From Sphaerisporangium rhizosphaerae (GTDB lineage: Bacteria > Actinomycetota > Actinomycetes > Streptosporangiales > Streptosporangiaceae), in contig NZ_JBHTCG010000012.1 in assembly GCF_042665155.1 (NCBI RefSeq), positions 1 through 64,000 of the forward strand: 64,000 nt of DNA, written 5' to 3'. A program made the translations under genes and the position numbers. Positions 9,606-18,440 of the stretch are shown piece by piece. The stretch's first letter is position 1, and each line of letters opens with the position of its first letter. Below the pieces are notes generated by a model. That model was not told where the DNA came from. It saw only the letters and a program-made list of their open reading frames with translations, and ran no database searches.

Positions 9606-10415
9606 TCAGGCGGCGCGAAAGGGGCGGGGGGCGCGCGCGACCCGCTCCAGGTCGGCGGTGTCCCCGTCGCCGGACGCGGCCACGGGCAGGCGCAGCACGA
9701 AGCTCCTCGCGCCCGACGGCCGCAGGTAGGCCCACAGCGTGCCGTGGTGGGCGTGGGCGATGCCCCGCGCGACCGCCAGGCTCAGGCCGGCCTGGTCGCC
9801 CCGGGGGAAGGTGTCCAGCCGCGTGAGGCGCTCCATCCGCTCGTGTTCCGCGGCCGCCCCGTCGCCGGTCACCGTGAGTTCGGCGCAGTCGCCGTCGCGG
9901 CGCACCCGCACGCGCACCACCGTGCCGTCGCCCTCGCCCCGTCGCGCCCGCCCGAGCAGGATGGCCAGAGCCTGCGTCAGGTCCGGCCGCACCGCCTCGA
10001 CGGTGACCCCGTGGCCCGGGACGCAGACCACATCGGCGCCTTCCGGCGCCGCCTCGGCGGCCAGTTCGCCGAGGTCGACCCGCTCGGACTCGCGCGGCTC
10101 ACCCTGCTCGGTGGTGGCGAGCAGGAGCAGGTCGCCGATGGCGGCCTGCAGGCGGCCGACGCCGGCCAGCGTCCGCTCCAGCAGCTCGCCCAGGTCGGTC
10201 TGGTCGGGGTGCATGCGCGCCTCCTCCAGTTCGGCGCGCAGGCCGGCCAGGCAGGTGCGGAGCTCGTGCGAGGCGTCGATGGCGAAGCGGCGCTGTTCCT
10301 CAAGCACGGCCGCGGTCTGGCGCATGGCCTGCTCGGCGCGGGCCGTGGCCCGGTCGGCCTGCCTGCCGGCCCGGTCGAGCCGTTCGAGCGTCGCCTTGAG
10401 TATCGAATCGGTCAT
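9606..10415 (-). CDS. Soluble, degenerate sensor histidine kinase-like protein
   Basis: This 269-residue protein begins with a coiled coil (residues 1-40), then has an H-box FAIDASHELRTCLAGLR with His50 and Glu51. The usual Pro four residues after the His-Glu pair is Cys. The HATPase half is eroded: the N-box Asn is replaced (AILLGRARRGEG), the G1 region reads TVTGDGAA, and G2 is QAGLSLAVARG. No membrane segment or receiver is present. The start at 10415 follows a perfect AAGGAGG. It may be a phosphatase, a regulator of another kinase or an inactive binder. It is 174 bp upstream of the NarL-type pair and on the same strand, but no own response regulator is nearby. Confidence 0.8.
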   Translation of the reverse strand: MTDSILKATLERLDRAGRQADRATARAEQAMRQTAAVLEEQRRFAIDASHELRTCLAGLRAELEEARMHPDQTDLGELLERTLAGVGRLQAAIGDLLLLATTEQGEPRESERVDLGELAAEAAPEGADVVCVPGHGVTVEAVRPDLTQALAILLGRARRGEGDGTVVRVRVRRDGDCAELTVTGDGAAAEHERMERLTRLDTFPRGDQAGLSLAVARGIAHAHHGTLWAYLRPSGARSFVLRLPVAASGDGDTADLERVARAPRPFRAA

Positions 10416-10611
10416 GCCGTCCTCCTTCCGGCCGTCTGGAGGTGAACGTCCGGCGTCACTGGTGGGCCTGTCATGCGATGCTGCTTCCAGCAAAGCACGC
10501 GGGAGGGCGGAAAAGGGGCTCTGAACTGGCACTCTTCAGACCGGGACCACCAGTACCAGGCTAGGTGCGCCCCGGCATGGCGACATTCAGCAAACCCGAC
10601 ATACTGGACAT

Positions 10612-11514
10612 ATGGCCCATGCTACGGAACTGGGGGAATTCCTCCGATCACGCCGTGACCGGCTGAGTCCCGAGCAGCCACAGGACGACCGTTCCGCCGG
10701 GCGGCGGCGGGTCCCGGGGCTGCGGCGCGAAGAGCTGGCCCGCATGGCCGGGGTCAGCGTCGACTACTACACCCGCCTGGAACAGGGCCGCAGCCGCAAC
10801 GCCTCCCGAGAGGTCCTCGCGGCCATCGCCCGCGCTCTGCGGCTGGACGAGACCGAGCGGACCCATCTGCTCGACCTGGCGGAGGCGGGCCCCGCGCGCG
10901 GACATCCTCCGCGCCGGCCCCAGCGGGTCGCCCGGGAGACCTACCAACTGCTGGAGAGCCTGGAACAGGGCGGCATCCCGGCGTTCGTGATCGGCCGCTG
11001 CTGCGACGTGCTGGCCGCCAACCGGCTGCTCAGGGCGCTGTGCTGCGACTTCTACGCCATGCCGGCCGCCGAGCGGAACATGGCGCGGTACATCTTCTGC
11101 GATCCGCGCGCCCGCAGGCTGCACGACGACTGGGAGGGGGTGGCCGCCAACGTCGCCGCCATACTGAAGTTCGAGTTCGGCCGCCGCCCGGACGACCCCC
11201 GGCTGGCCGAGGTGATCCACGGCCTGACGAAGGACAGCGCCGACTTCCGGCGGCTGTGGGCACGCTACGACGTCCACGAGAGGGTCAGGGGGATCAAGCG
11301 CTACGACAATCCCATCGTCGGGGACATCGTCATGACCTACCACACGCTGTCGCTGCCCGGAGACCCCGACCAGACGCTGTTCGTCTACACCGTCGAGCCC
11401 GGCACGCCGTCGGCCGAGGCGATGCGACTGCTGGTCAAGTACGTCGAAGAGGGCAACATCCCGGCCGGTTCCGAAACCCGGAAGGATCGCCGGTCTCCTG
11501 GTGGCGCCGCCTGA
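10612..11514 (+). CDS. XRE-family regulator with MmyB-like ligand-binding domain
   Basis: This is a 300-residue transcription factor. The N-terminal XRE helix-turn-helix (about residues 1-80) has the family hallmark VPGLRREELARMAGVSVDYY followed by LEQGRSRNAS. The C-terminal MmyB-like PAS-type domain starts near residue 105 and has the typical ARYIFCDPRARRLHDDW and VMTYHTLSLPGDPDQTL segments. Members often regulate a neighbouring oxidoreductase gene, but none is adjacent here. A CATACT hexamer ends 6 nt before the ATG, so the mRNA may be leaderless. A 75-residue C-terminal repeat or extra domain is absent. Confidence 0.92.
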   Translation: MAHATELGEFLRSRRDRLSPEQPQDDRSAGRRRVPGLRREELARMAGVSVDYYTRLEQGRSRNASREVLAAIARALRLDETERTHLLDLAEAGPARGHPPRRPQRVARETYQLLESLEQGGIPAFVIGRCCDVLAANRLLRALCCDFYAMPAAERNMARYIFCDPRARRLHDDWEGVAANVAAILKFEFGRRPDDPRLAEVIHGLTKDSADFRRLWARYDVHERVRGIKRYDNPIVGDIVMTYHTLSLPGDPDQTLFVYTVEPGTPSAEAMRLLVKYVEEGNIPAGSETRKDRRSPGGAA

Positions 11515-11625
11515 GCGGCGGTGGACGGACGCGGGCGCCCGCCTTCCGGGCGGGCCGTCGTGAGGACCGGCCGCTTTCGGGGATCCGCACGGTCTCGCCG
11601 GCGACCGTACGGACCACGGGAGGGC

Positions 11626-11841
11626 TCAGGCGCCGAAGTGCCCTGCCTTCACGCCGTGACTGAACAAGGTCCACTCGCTGGCCGCGAAGACCAGCGGGGG
11701 ACCGGCGGGGCGCTTGCTGTCGCGCACGCCGACGCGGCCGCCGGGCAGGCGGGCCACCTCGACGCAGTTGCCGCCGCTGCTGCCGGAGTAGGGGGATCTC
11801 GACCATGCCGCTTCGCGCAGCTCGTCCTTCAGGTGGTCCAT
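11626..11841 (-). CDS. DUF397 small protein
   Basis: This 71-residue protein matches the DUF397 family: the W-x-x-S-x-Y-S-x-x-x-G-x-x-C-V-E-V core (WSRSPYSGSSGGNCVEVA), VRDSKRP, and a final EWTLFSHGVKAGHF segment. Such proteins are almost always encoded next to an XRE/DUF5753 regulator, as here, where its start lies inside the 3' end of that gene (13-bp overlap). In streptomycetes such pairs behave like an antagonist with its DNA-binding partner (as in bldB and abaA-type loci). The precise role here is inferred. Confidence 0.9.
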   Translation of the reverse strand: MDHLKDELREAAWSRSPYSGSSGGNCVEVARLPGGRVGVRDSKRPAGPPLVFAASEWTLFSHGVKAGHFGA

Positions 11842-12653
11842 CGCTGAATCGTCTCCCTGATCAACTCGAGTGACGCGCGCTGGGGAAGCGCCTCAGCGCG
11901 GATCACTTCGTACCGAACGGTGAGCTCTTCGACCTCCGCCGCCCGCTCGACGACCTGGCCGTGACCTGCGGACTCCAGGTAAACGGTATCGGGCAGGCCG
12001 CGCGTCTGGGCGATAATGAACCCCCCTTCCAGCCCTGTGGTGGAGTACGCGCTGAGGGGGACGACCTGGATCGTCACGCACGGCAGCGCTCCGGCCTCCA
12101 GCAGGCGGTGCAGTTGCGCGGTCATGACCTGCGCGCTGCCGATCGGCCGGTGCAGCACCGCCTCGTCGAGCACCGCCCACAGCATGGGCGGCTCGGGACG
12201 CTCGAAGATGCGCTGGCGCTCCATGCGGGCCGCCACCTGCTCCTCGACGTCCTCCGGGGTCACGCGGGGCTCACCCAGCAAGATCGCCCGCGCGTACTCC
12301 TCGGTCTGCAGCAGCCCCGGGACCACCAGCGGCTCCCAGGTGCGCAGGGTGGCCGCCTCGCGCTCGACCTCCAGCCACGGACGGAACCAGGACGGGGTCG
12401 AGGCGCGGTTGATGAACGGCCACAGCCGCAGCAGGGCGCCGTCCAGTTGCAACGCCTTGTCGCAGCGCTCGGCGAAGTCGCGTGAGGGGGTGCGCCGGGC
12501 GTTCTCCACCATGCCCACCAGCGCGACGGAGAAGCAGATCTTCTGCGCGAGCTGCTCCATCGTCCAACCGGCCGCGGTGCGATGACGCCGCAGCTCGTAG
12601 CCGAACAGGGCCTGGGCGGAGGCGGCCGGGTCGAGCTCTCGGGGGGCGGGCAT
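11829..12653 (-). CDS. XRE-family regulator with DUF5753 domain
   Basis: This 274-residue protein has an XRE helix-turn-helix (residues about 15-75, GWTMEQLAQKICFSVALVGMVE) and a C-terminal DUF5753 region with the conserved VVPGLLQTEEYARAI, a DEAVLHRPIGS segment and a late ESAGHGQVVE motif. ATG 12653 is preferred over an upstream in-frame start because GGAG lies just before it and the next in-frame start adds unconserved residues. It forms an operon with the overlapping DUF397 gene. A TTGCGT / TAAAGA pair with 17-bp spacing in the upstream region (12701-12735) is a plausible promoter. Confidence 0.92.
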   Translation of the reverse strand: MPAPRELDPAASAQALFGYELRRHRTAAGWTMEQLAQKICFSVALVGMVENARRTPSRDFAERCDKALQLDGALLRLWPFINRASTPSWFRPWLEVEREAATLRTWEPLVVPGLLQTEEYARAILLGEPRVTPEDVEEQVAARMERQRIFERPEPPMLWAVLDEAVLHRPIGSAQVMTAQLHRLLEAGALPCVTIQVVPLSAYSTTGLEGGFIIAQTRGLPDTVYLESAGHGQVVERAAEVEELTVRYEVIRAEALPQRASLELIRETIQRWTT

Positions 12654-12892
12654 CTCGCTCCGTTCGTCGGTTCTTACTGGTCTCCTGACGCCTTCCACAA
12701 GTCTTTACACACAAAGTGTCGAATACGCAATGGATCTCAATGAGTACCGTACGTAGTCGACCGGCGGCATTCTGGGAACGGTGAGCGGTCGGTGGCGGCG
12801 TGAACGGCGGAGGCGATGACGAACATGCCACAGCTTCATCGTGAGCGTGCGGGGAGATCTCGTCCAGAGCGACGGCGGGCGGAGGGGGTCCG

Positions 12893-13126
12893 GTGATGCA
12901 CTTCGGCTACGGACGGCGCGACATCCCCGAGGCCCAGCGGCACGCCAACCTCGACACCGTCAGGCGCGTGCGCGAGACCGTCAGCGAGATGGTGGGCGCC
13001 GAGCGCCGCCGTCAGGCCGAGGGGCCGGCCGTCTCCTGGCGCCCGGAACACCGCGGGCCGGACGAGGCCGCCCTGGGCATCCCGCCCCACCTCGACGAGG
13101 AGGGGGGCGCCGCCGACGGCGCCTGA
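12893..13126 (+). CDS. Small charged protein of unknown function
   Basis: This 77-residue protein starts at GTG 12893 (or ATG 12896) after CGGAGGGGG. It is rich in Arg, Glu and His, has a central amphipathic helix with VRRVRETVSEM, and an acidic C-terminus (LDEEGGAADGA). There is no signal peptide, membrane segment or cysteine motif. Codon use (third positions nearly all G or C) supports a real gene. It faces the RecB-like nuclease gene convergently with a 3-bp gap. I do not recognise the family. Confidence 0.6.
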   Translation: MMHFGYGRRDIPEAQRHANLDTVRRVRETVSEMVGAERRRQAEGPAVSWRPEHRGPDEAALGIPPHLDEEGGAADGA

Positions 13127-13129
13127 GCT

Positions 13130-13990
13130 TCAGAGTTCGTCGGTGGCCGCGCGGCGGGCGCCCCTGATGGTGTCGCCGGGGCGCCGGTCGGGCACCGGCG
13201 GGGGAGTGCCGCCGAACTCCGGGCACAGGGCCTGGTAGTCGCACCAGTCGCACAACCGCGAGCGGCGGGCCCGCCACTCGCGCGTGGTGAGCGAGCGCTC
13301 GATGGCCTCCCACAGCGCCTGCACCTTGCGCTCGGTCGCCAGCAGGTCGGCCTCGTCGGGGGCGTAGCGCACGATCTCGCCGTTGCCGAGGTACATCAGC
13401 TGCAGCAGCCGGGGCACCTCGCCGCGCAGCCGCCACAGCACCAGCGCGTAGAACTTCATCTGGAACAGCGCCTTGGCCTCGAAGTCGCGGCCCGGCGCGC
13501 TGCCGGTCTTGTAGTCGACCACCCGCACCTCGCCGGTGGGCGCCACGTCGACGCGGTCGATGTAGCCGCGCAGCATCAGCCCGCTGTCGAGCACCGCCTC
13601 GACGTACAGCTCGCGCTCGGCCGGCTCCAGGCGGCGCGGGTCCTCCAGGGCGAAATAGCGCTCGAGCATCTGGCGCGCCTGGCCGATCCAGCGCTCGTGC
13701 TCGGTGTCGTCCTCGAACAAGGCGGAGTACTCGGGCGACTGCTCCAGCAGGCGGGTCCACTGCGGGTCGAGCAGTGCCTGCGCCGCCGCGACGTCGCGTT
13801 CGGCGGCCGGCAGGTCGTACAGCCGCTCGAGCACCGCGTGGACCAGCGTGCCGCGCACGGCGGCCGGAGAGGGGCGCTCGGGAAGCCGGTCGATCACCCG
13901 GAAGCGGTAGAGCAGCGGACATGTCATGAAGTCACCCGCGCGGGAGGGGGAGAGACTGCCGATGATCGCGGGCGGCTCCGAAATGCTCAT
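13130..13990 (-). CDS. RecB-family PD-(D/E)XK exonuclease-like protein with Fe-S cysteines
   Basis: This 286-residue nuclease-fold protein opens with LSPSRAGDFMTCPLLYRFR, followed by the RecB-like RGTLVHAVLERL motif. The catalytic core is visible as the GYIDRVD and VRVVDYKTG motifs (Asp and Asp-Tyr-Lys). Four cysteines, one in MTCP and three in LCDWCDYQALCPEF, match the iron-staple arrangement of AddB/Cas4-like nucleases. It is a single-domain actinobacterial family usually annotated as PD-(D/E)XK nuclease, likely acting on DNA ends. A TACAGT box lies exactly 6 nt before the ATG, predicting a leaderless mRNA divergent from the M50 protease gene. Confidence 0.9.
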   Translation of the reverse strand: MSISEPPAIIGSLSPSRAGDFMTCPLLYRFRVIDRLPERPSPAAVRGTLVHAVLERLYDLPAAERDVAAAQALLDPQWTRLLEQSPEYSALFEDDTEHERWIGQARQMLERYFALEDPRRLEPAERELYVEAVLDSGLMLRGYIDRVDVAPTGEVRVVDYKTGSAPGRDFEAKALFQMKFYALVLWRLRGEVPRLLQLMYLGNGEIVRYAPDEADLLATERKVQALWEAIERSLTTREWRARRSRLCDWCDYQALCPEFGGTPPPVPDRRPGDTIRGARRAATDEL

Positions 13991-13996
13991 GCCGGA

Positions 13997-14002
13997 ACTG
14001 TA
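13997..14002 (-). promoter_or_regulatory. -10 box (TACAGT) for the predicted leaderless nuclease mRNA
   Basis: TACAGT on the minus strand occupies -12 to -7 relative to the ATG at 13990. There is no Shine-Dalgarno sequence in the gap (TCCGGC). Confidence 0.5.
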
Positions 14003-14103
14003 GGTCAGCCGGGCGACACTTCAGGCCGGGGACGCCCTTCGGGCAGGCCTTTCCGCGCCGCGAGGCGCGTAGCATCGAGGCACGAGGAGGGACGACGACA
14101 ATC

Positions 14104-15240
14104 ATGAGCACCCAGACCCCGCAACGGCCTGCGTCTCCGGGGCTGCGCATGGGAAGCCCGTTCGGCATTCCCATCTACGTGTCGCCGACGTGGCTGATCG
14201 TCGCGGCGTTTATCACCTACACCTTCCAGCCCGTGGTGGCCGACCACCTGCCGGGCAGGACCACCTTCACCACCTACCTGGTCGCCTTCGTCTTCGCCGT
14301 CTTCCTCTACATCTCGGTGCTGCTGCACGAGCTGGCCCACTGCGTGATGGCCCGCCATTTCGGGCTGCCGGTGCGGCGCATCACGCTCTACATGCTCGGC
14401 GGGGTCTCCGAGATCGAGCGCGAGCCCGAGACGCCGTCGCGGGAGTTCCTCGTCGCCTTCGTCGGCCCGCTGGTGTCGCTGGGCCTGGCCGCCGCCGGGT
14501 TCGCCGTCAGCCTGGTCGTGCCCGCCGAGACCATCCCGTACGTGCTGATCCTGCAGCTCTGGGTCTCCAACCTCATCGTCGGGGTGTTCAACCTGCTGCC
14601 CGGCCTGCCGCTCGACGGCGGCCGCATGCTGCGGGCCGGTGTGTGGAAGCTCACCCGCAACTCCGTCACCGGCACCAAGGCCGCCGCCTGGTTCGGGCGC
14701 GGGCTCGCCGTCGCCCTGGTGGTGCTGACCCTCGGCTCCTCCTGGGTGACCGAGCAGGAGCCCGACTGGGGCCAGGTGCTGTGGTCGGTGCTGCTGGCCT
14801 CCTTCATCTGGATGGGCGCGAGCCAGTCGCTGCAGGTGGCCAAGGTGCGCGCCCGCATGCCCCACCTCCAGGCCCGCACGCTGGCCAGGCGCGCCATCGC
14901 GGTCACCGCCGAGGTGCCGCTGGCCGAGGCCATGCGCCGCGCCCGCGAGGCGCAGGCCGGCGCCATGGTCGTCGTCGACCACGACGGGCACCCCACGGCC
15001 ATCGTCAACGAGGCCGCCGTCGCCGCCACGCCCGAGCAGCGGCGGCCCTGGGTGAGCGTCGGCGCGCTGTCGCGCAGCCTGGAACCCTCGCTGGTCCTGC
15101 CGGCCGACCTGGCGGGCGAGTCGCTGATCGACGCCATGCGCGAGACCCCCTCGGGGGAGTACCTCCTGGTCGAGCGGGGCGGGGACGTCTACGGCGTGCT
15201 GGTCACCGCCGACGTCAACCGGGTCTTCAGCGGGGTCTGA
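14104..15240 (+). CDS. Site-2 protease (M50 family, Rip3-like) with C-terminal CBS region
   Basis: This 378-residue membrane metalloprotease carries the zinc motif HELAH (His75, Glu76, His79) inside a transmembrane helix. The second metal/active-site segment is NLLPGLPLDGGRML, where Asp is the third ligand. About six membrane helices precede a soluble C-terminal region (from about residue 255) resembling a pair of CBS motifs (AMVVVDHDGHPTAIV and GVLVTADVN), as in mycobacterial Rv2625c-type proteases. It should cleave membrane-embedded regulators such as anti-sigma factors, possibly gated by nucleotide binding; the substrate is unknown. A TAGCAT box at 14070-14075 and GGAGGG before the ATG suggest its own promoter. 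Confidence 0.92.
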   Translation: MSTQTPQRPASPGLRMGSPFGIPIYVSPTWLIVAAFITYTFQPVVADHLPGRTTFTTYLVAFVFAVFLYISVLLHELAHCVMARHFGLPVRRITLYMLGGVSEIEREPETPSREFLVAFVGPLVSLGLAAAGFAVSLVVPAETIPYVLILQLWVSNLIVGVFNLLPGLPLDGGRMLRAGVWKLTRNSVTGTKAAAWFGRGLAVALVVLTLGSSWVTEQEPDWGQVLWSVLLASFIWMGASQSLQVAKVRARMPHLQARTLARRAIAVTAEVPLAEAMRRAREAQAGAMVVVDHDGHPTAIVNEAAVAATPEQRRPWVSVGALSRSLEPSLVLPADLAGESLIDAMRETPSGEYLLVERGGDVYGVLVTADVNRVFSGV

Positions 15241-15574
15241 CCCGCCCCCCGTCCGCGACCGGGGCCGCGCCGCGACCGGGCCCGTCCCGGCACGGCGCTC
15301 CTCGGCCTTCGCCTCCGCCCGGTTCCGGCGTGGCATGGGGAGCCGATCCGCGGGGAGAAAGGCGGAGCTTGTTCGGTCTGCTCACCTTGGTCGCGGAGGG
15401 ACTTCTGCTGTGGTTTTTGCTACGGTCCGGTGCCATCGGTAGCCTCATCGACCCGGTCCCGCCCGCCACCCTCCGGACACGGTTCGCCGTCGTCCGGATT
15501 AGTGTTTGGCTGGTGGTGGGCGGCCCGATGCGGGTGCCGTCCATCCGGTGGCGTTTTCGGAGAGGGAGAGTTCT
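15241..15574. other. 334-bp non-coding region before the FHA gene
   Basis: No gene is supported. The 5' part is GC-rich with two GCGACCGGG copies. A TAGTGT hexamer at 15500-15505 is the best -10 candidate for the downstream FHA gene, but no good -35 accompanies it. Confidence 0.4.
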
Positions 15575-17032
15575 GTGACGGAGCAAGGCGTGGGGGTGGT
15601 GCGTCCGCTTCCCGGCGACGGGTTGATCGCCCATGTGGGCGGCCTGCTGCTGGTGTGCGACGCGGCCGACGCCGTCGCCGAGGAGCTGCTGTCCGCGGTG
15701 CGCGAGACCGCGGCCTCCGGCGGCGACGGCAGGGCCCTGGCCCGGCGCGCCGCCCAGGTCCTCGCGCGGTCGATGACGGCCGAGCCGATCGCCTGCGCCC
15801 TCGCCGGCCCGGTGGGCGGCGGCATCGCGGTGCTGGTCAGCGGGGACGCCCAGGCGTCCATCACCGGGCCGGGCACCGAGGTCCGCCTCGACGGCAAGGA
15901 CGCCCTGACCTGGACCGACCGGCTGGTCGCCGGGCCGGTGTCGGCCGTCGAGCTGCGCCTGCCGGACGCCGGGCCGCCGATCAGGCGGGCCCGGCTGGAC
16001 GCGGGCGTGATCCCCGGTGGCGGCGTCATCTGCTCCTTCACCGAGGGGCAGGACGCCGGCGGCCCGGCCGCCGAGGGGTCCGGGAACGTGCGCCAGGCGA
16101 TGGCCGCCGATCCCTTCCCCGGTCCCGACCCGGTGACGGCGTCCGGCCCCTCCGGGCTGTCCGGTCCCTCCGGGGCGTCCGCGTCGCCCGGCCGGTCAGA
16201 GCCGTCCAGGGCGAGCCTGGCGGAGCCCGAGCCGTCCCGTCCCGAGCCCGGCGCGGGCGCGCCGTACGGCATGGGCGCGGCGCCGATGTCCGTGCCCTCC
16301 GTGCCCTCCGTGCCCTCCCTGCCCGAGCCGGCCCCCCTCGCCTCCACGCCGCCCCCCGAGCACGAGGCGTCGCCGTCCCTGCTGACCGACCCCGAGATGG
16401 CCGCCGTGGACCCCGGCGCGGCGCCCGGCGGCCCCGGCGAGGGCGAGGCGCCCGGCTTCGAGTCCTACCTGCTGGAGGGCGGCGAGGACCGGCCTGACAC
16501 GCCCGGCGCCCTCCTGGAGCCCACCGAGGCCGGCCCGGCGCCCGAGCCGCTCAGCCGGCCCATGGTCTACGGGGTCGACTGCAAGAACGACCACTTCAAC
16601 GACCCGCGCGTGCCCTACTGCGCGGTCTGCGGCATCGCCCTGGTGCAGCGCACGCTGGTGCCCTACAAGGGGGAGCGCCCGCCCCTCGGGGTGCTGCTGC
16701 TGGACGACGGCCTGACGCTGACCTTGGACGGCGACTACCTGCTCGGACGCGACCCCGAGCGGGCGCCGGAGGTCACCTCGGGCGAGGCGCGCCCGGCCAG
16801 GGTCACCAGCCCCGACGGCTCGGTCTCCCGCCGCCACCTGCGGGTGCGGCTGGACGGCTGGGACGTCAACCTGATCGACCTCGGCTCGGTCAACGGCACC
16901 CAGGTGCAGCCGCCCGGCGACCCGAACTTCTACGACATCCCGCCGAACGAGCCGGTGCCCATCCTGCCGGGCACCACCGTCCGCGTCGGCGTGTCGCGCA
17001 CCATGCGCTACGAGTCCCACCGCACGGCCTGA
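15575..17032 (+). CDS. FHA-domain protein with zinc-ribbon segment
   Basis: This 485-residue cytoplasmic protein has three parts. Residues 1-150 form a globular region of PP2C-like flavour (GDGLIAHVGGLLLVCDAADAV). Residues about 170-320 are low-complexity Pro/Ser/Glu-rich, with a 9-bp repeat at 16292-16318 encoding three VPS units. The C-terminal part has a short Cys motif (YCAVCG) and an FHA domain (about 385-485) with GRDPER, SVSRRHLRV and GSVNGTQV, the phosphothreonine-binding loops. It should read phosphorylation by Ser/Thr kinases; similar proteins accompany PknB-like or type VII secretion systems, none of which is adjacent. GTG 15575 follows GAGAGGGAGAG, which decides the start. Confidence 0.88.
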   Translation: MTEQGVGVVRPLPGDGLIAHVGGLLLVCDAADAVAEELLSAVRETAASGGDGRALARRAAQVLARSMTAEPIACALAGPVGGGIAVLVSGDAQASITGPGTEVRLDGKDALTWTDRLVAGPVSAVELRLPDAGPPIRRARLDAGVIPGGGVICSFTEGQDAGGPAAEGSGNVRQAMAADPFPGPDPVTASGPSGLSGPSGASASPGRSEPSRASLAEPEPSRPEPGAGAPYGMGAAPMSVPSVPSVPSLPEPAPLASTPPPEHEASPSLLTDPEMAAVDPGAAPGGPGEGEAPGFESYLLEGGEDRPDTPGALLEPTEAGPAPEPLSRPMVYGVDCKNDHFNDPRVPYCAVCGIALVQRTLVPYKGERPPLGVLLLDDGLTLTLDGDYLLGRDPERAPEVTSGEARPARVTSPDGSVSRRHLRVRLDGWDVNLIDLGSVNGTQVQPPGDPNFYDIPPNEPVPILPGTTVRVGVSRTMRYESHRTA

Positions 17033-17043
17033 CCTCCGCCCCA

Positions 17044-17092
17044 CGACGACTCCGGGCGGCCGCCCCACCGGGGCGGCCGCCCGGAGTCGTCG
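17044..17092. terminator. Perfect 23-bp hairpin between convergent genes
   Basis: Bases 17044-17066 and 17070-17092 are exact reverse complements around a 3-base loop (ACC). The hairpin lies between the FHA gene on the plus strand and the aldolase gene on the minus strand and can terminate both. No T tract is needed given its stability. Confidence 0.85.
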
Positions 17093-17106
17093 CGGGGGCG
17101 TGGTGG

Positions 17107-17730
17107 TCAGCCGCGGACGGCGCGCTCGACGACGGCGGCCAGTTCGGCCTCGGACAGGATGCGCGGCTCGCCGATCGTCCGGGCCTGGATGTAGACGGCG
17201 CACAGCCACTCCAGAAGGCGCGCGGCCTCGAGGGCCTGCTCCAGGTCGGCGCCGACGGCGACGGCCCCGTGGTTGGCCATCAGGGCCGCCAGGCGGCCCT
17301 CCAGGGCCGCGCGGACGTTGCCGGCGAGCTCGGGGGTGCCGTAGGTCGCGTACGGCGCCACGCGGACCGGGCCGCCGAGCAGCATCACGTTGTAGTGGAT
17401 CGCCGGCAGCTCGCTCATCGTGGCCGACACCACGACGGCGTTCTGTGAGTGGGTGTGCACGATCGCCGCGGCGCCGGTGCTCTCGTAGAGCGCCAGGTGC
17501 ATCGGCACCTCGGAGGAGGGTTTGCTGCCGCCCTCCAGCACCTGGCCCGACATGTCCAGGACGGGGCAGCTTTCGGGGGTGAGCCGGTCCAGGGCGACCC
17601 CGCCGGGCGAGACCGCCACCAGGTCGCCGTCGCGGACGCTGATGTTGCCCGAGGTGCCGAGCACGAGCCCGGTCTCCACCATGCGGCGGCCGATGTCGCA
17701 CAGCCGTTCCCGCTCGCGCGCAAGCCTCAT
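17107..17730 (-). CDS. Class II aldolase/adducin family protein (fuculose-phosphate aldolase-like)
   Basis: This 207-residue zinc enzyme of the FucA/AraD fold shows the family phosphate loop TSGNISVRD and SPGGVALDRL, the substrate region GSKPSSEVPMHLALY with the catalytic Glu, the zinc-binding HTHSQ, and a second His in ANHGAVAVG. Members split sugar phosphates into dihydroxyacetone phosphate and an aldehyde, or epimerise pentose phosphates. It lies downstream of the TetR gene on the same strand and back-to-back with a PfkB kinase/aminotransferase pair, so a short sugar or amino-sugar degradation route is plausible. The exact substrate is not readable. Confidence 0.9.
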   Translation of the reverse strand: MRLARERERLCDIGRRMVETGLVLGTSGNISVRDGDLVAVSPGGVALDRLTPESCPVLDMSGQVLEGGSKPSSEVPMHLALYESTGAAAIVHTHSQNAVVVSATMSELPAIHYNVMLLGGPVRVAPYATYGTPELAGNVRAALEGRLAALMANHGAVAVGADLEQALEAARLLEWLCAVYIQARTIGEPRILSEAELAAVVERAVRG

Positions 17731-17806
17731 CTCGCTCCGTTCTCCTCGTGGTCTCCGCCGCGTGCCGGCGTGCGGTCAAGATGCCGTGGCGCGGTCCCGC
17801 CCGCGC

Positions 17807-18397
17807 TCACGGGGTCAGGCGGTCCAGCTCGGCGCCCATGAGCCGGGTGAGGGAGCCGGGCGGCAGGCGGTCGGGGTAGAGCAGCCGGTGCAGGCTCAGC
17901 CCGTCCACCAGGGCGAGCAGCCGCGCGGCGACGTCGTCGAGGTCCTCGCCGGTGGCGATCTCGCCGGCCGCCGCGGCCGCGTCGAGCAGGGTGCGCACCA
18001 GATAGCGCAGCTCGCCGGCCTCCTCGCGCTGCACCTCCAGCAGCCGGCCGCCGGCCAGGCTGCGGCCCCAGAAACCGACCTCCAGGGCGGTCTCCTGCGC
18101 GCGCTCCTCGTCGAGGGGCAGGTTGTCCAGGAGCACCTCGCGCAGCGCCGCGAGGCCCGAGCGCCCGGTGAGCTTGTCCTTCAGGCGGCTCACGATGCGC
18201 CGATGGGAGGCCCTGAGCGCCGACAGCAGGATGTCGTCCTTGTCGGCGAAGTAGTGGGTGAGCACGCCGTTGGAGTAGCCGGCCTCCTTGGCGATGGCCC
18301 GGGTGGTCGCCGCGTCGATGCCCTCGCGCAGGATGACCCTGCGGGCGGCGTCCACGACCTCCTCGCGGCGTTCCCGGTGATTGACGATCTTCGGCAT
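17807..18397 (-). CDS. TetR/AcrR-family transcriptional repressor
   Basis: This is a 196-residue regulator with an N-terminal TetR helix-turn-helix (residues about 8-55; TTRAIAKEAGYSNGVLTHYFADKDDILL) and a C-terminal TetR_C region similar to that of BetI-like proteins. GAAGGG precedes the ATG. It is divergent from the PfkB kinase gene and precedes the aldolase gene. A palindrome inside the divergent promoter (18451-18466) is a likely operator. The ligand is presumably the pathway substrate of the flanking genes. Confidence 0.93.
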   Translation of the reverse strand: MPKIVNHRERREEVVDAARRVILREGIDAATTRAIAKEAGYSNGVLTHYFADKDDILLSALRASHRRIVSRLKDKLTGRSGLAALREVLLDNLPLDEERAQETALEVGFWGRSLAGGRLLEVQREEAGELRYLVRTLLDAAAAAGEIATGEDLDDVAARLLALVDGLSLHRLLYPDRLPPGSLTRLMGAELDRLTP

Positions 18398-18440
18398 GCC
18401 CGTCCCTTCACGGCGGGTCCCGATGTGACCCGACCACGCC

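Noticed and set aside
12841..13167. 108-codon alternative frame overlapping the small gene at 12893
   Set aside because: The 77-residue frame has a better Shine-Dalgarno site and codon bias and ends before the convergent nuclease gene instead of overlapping it.
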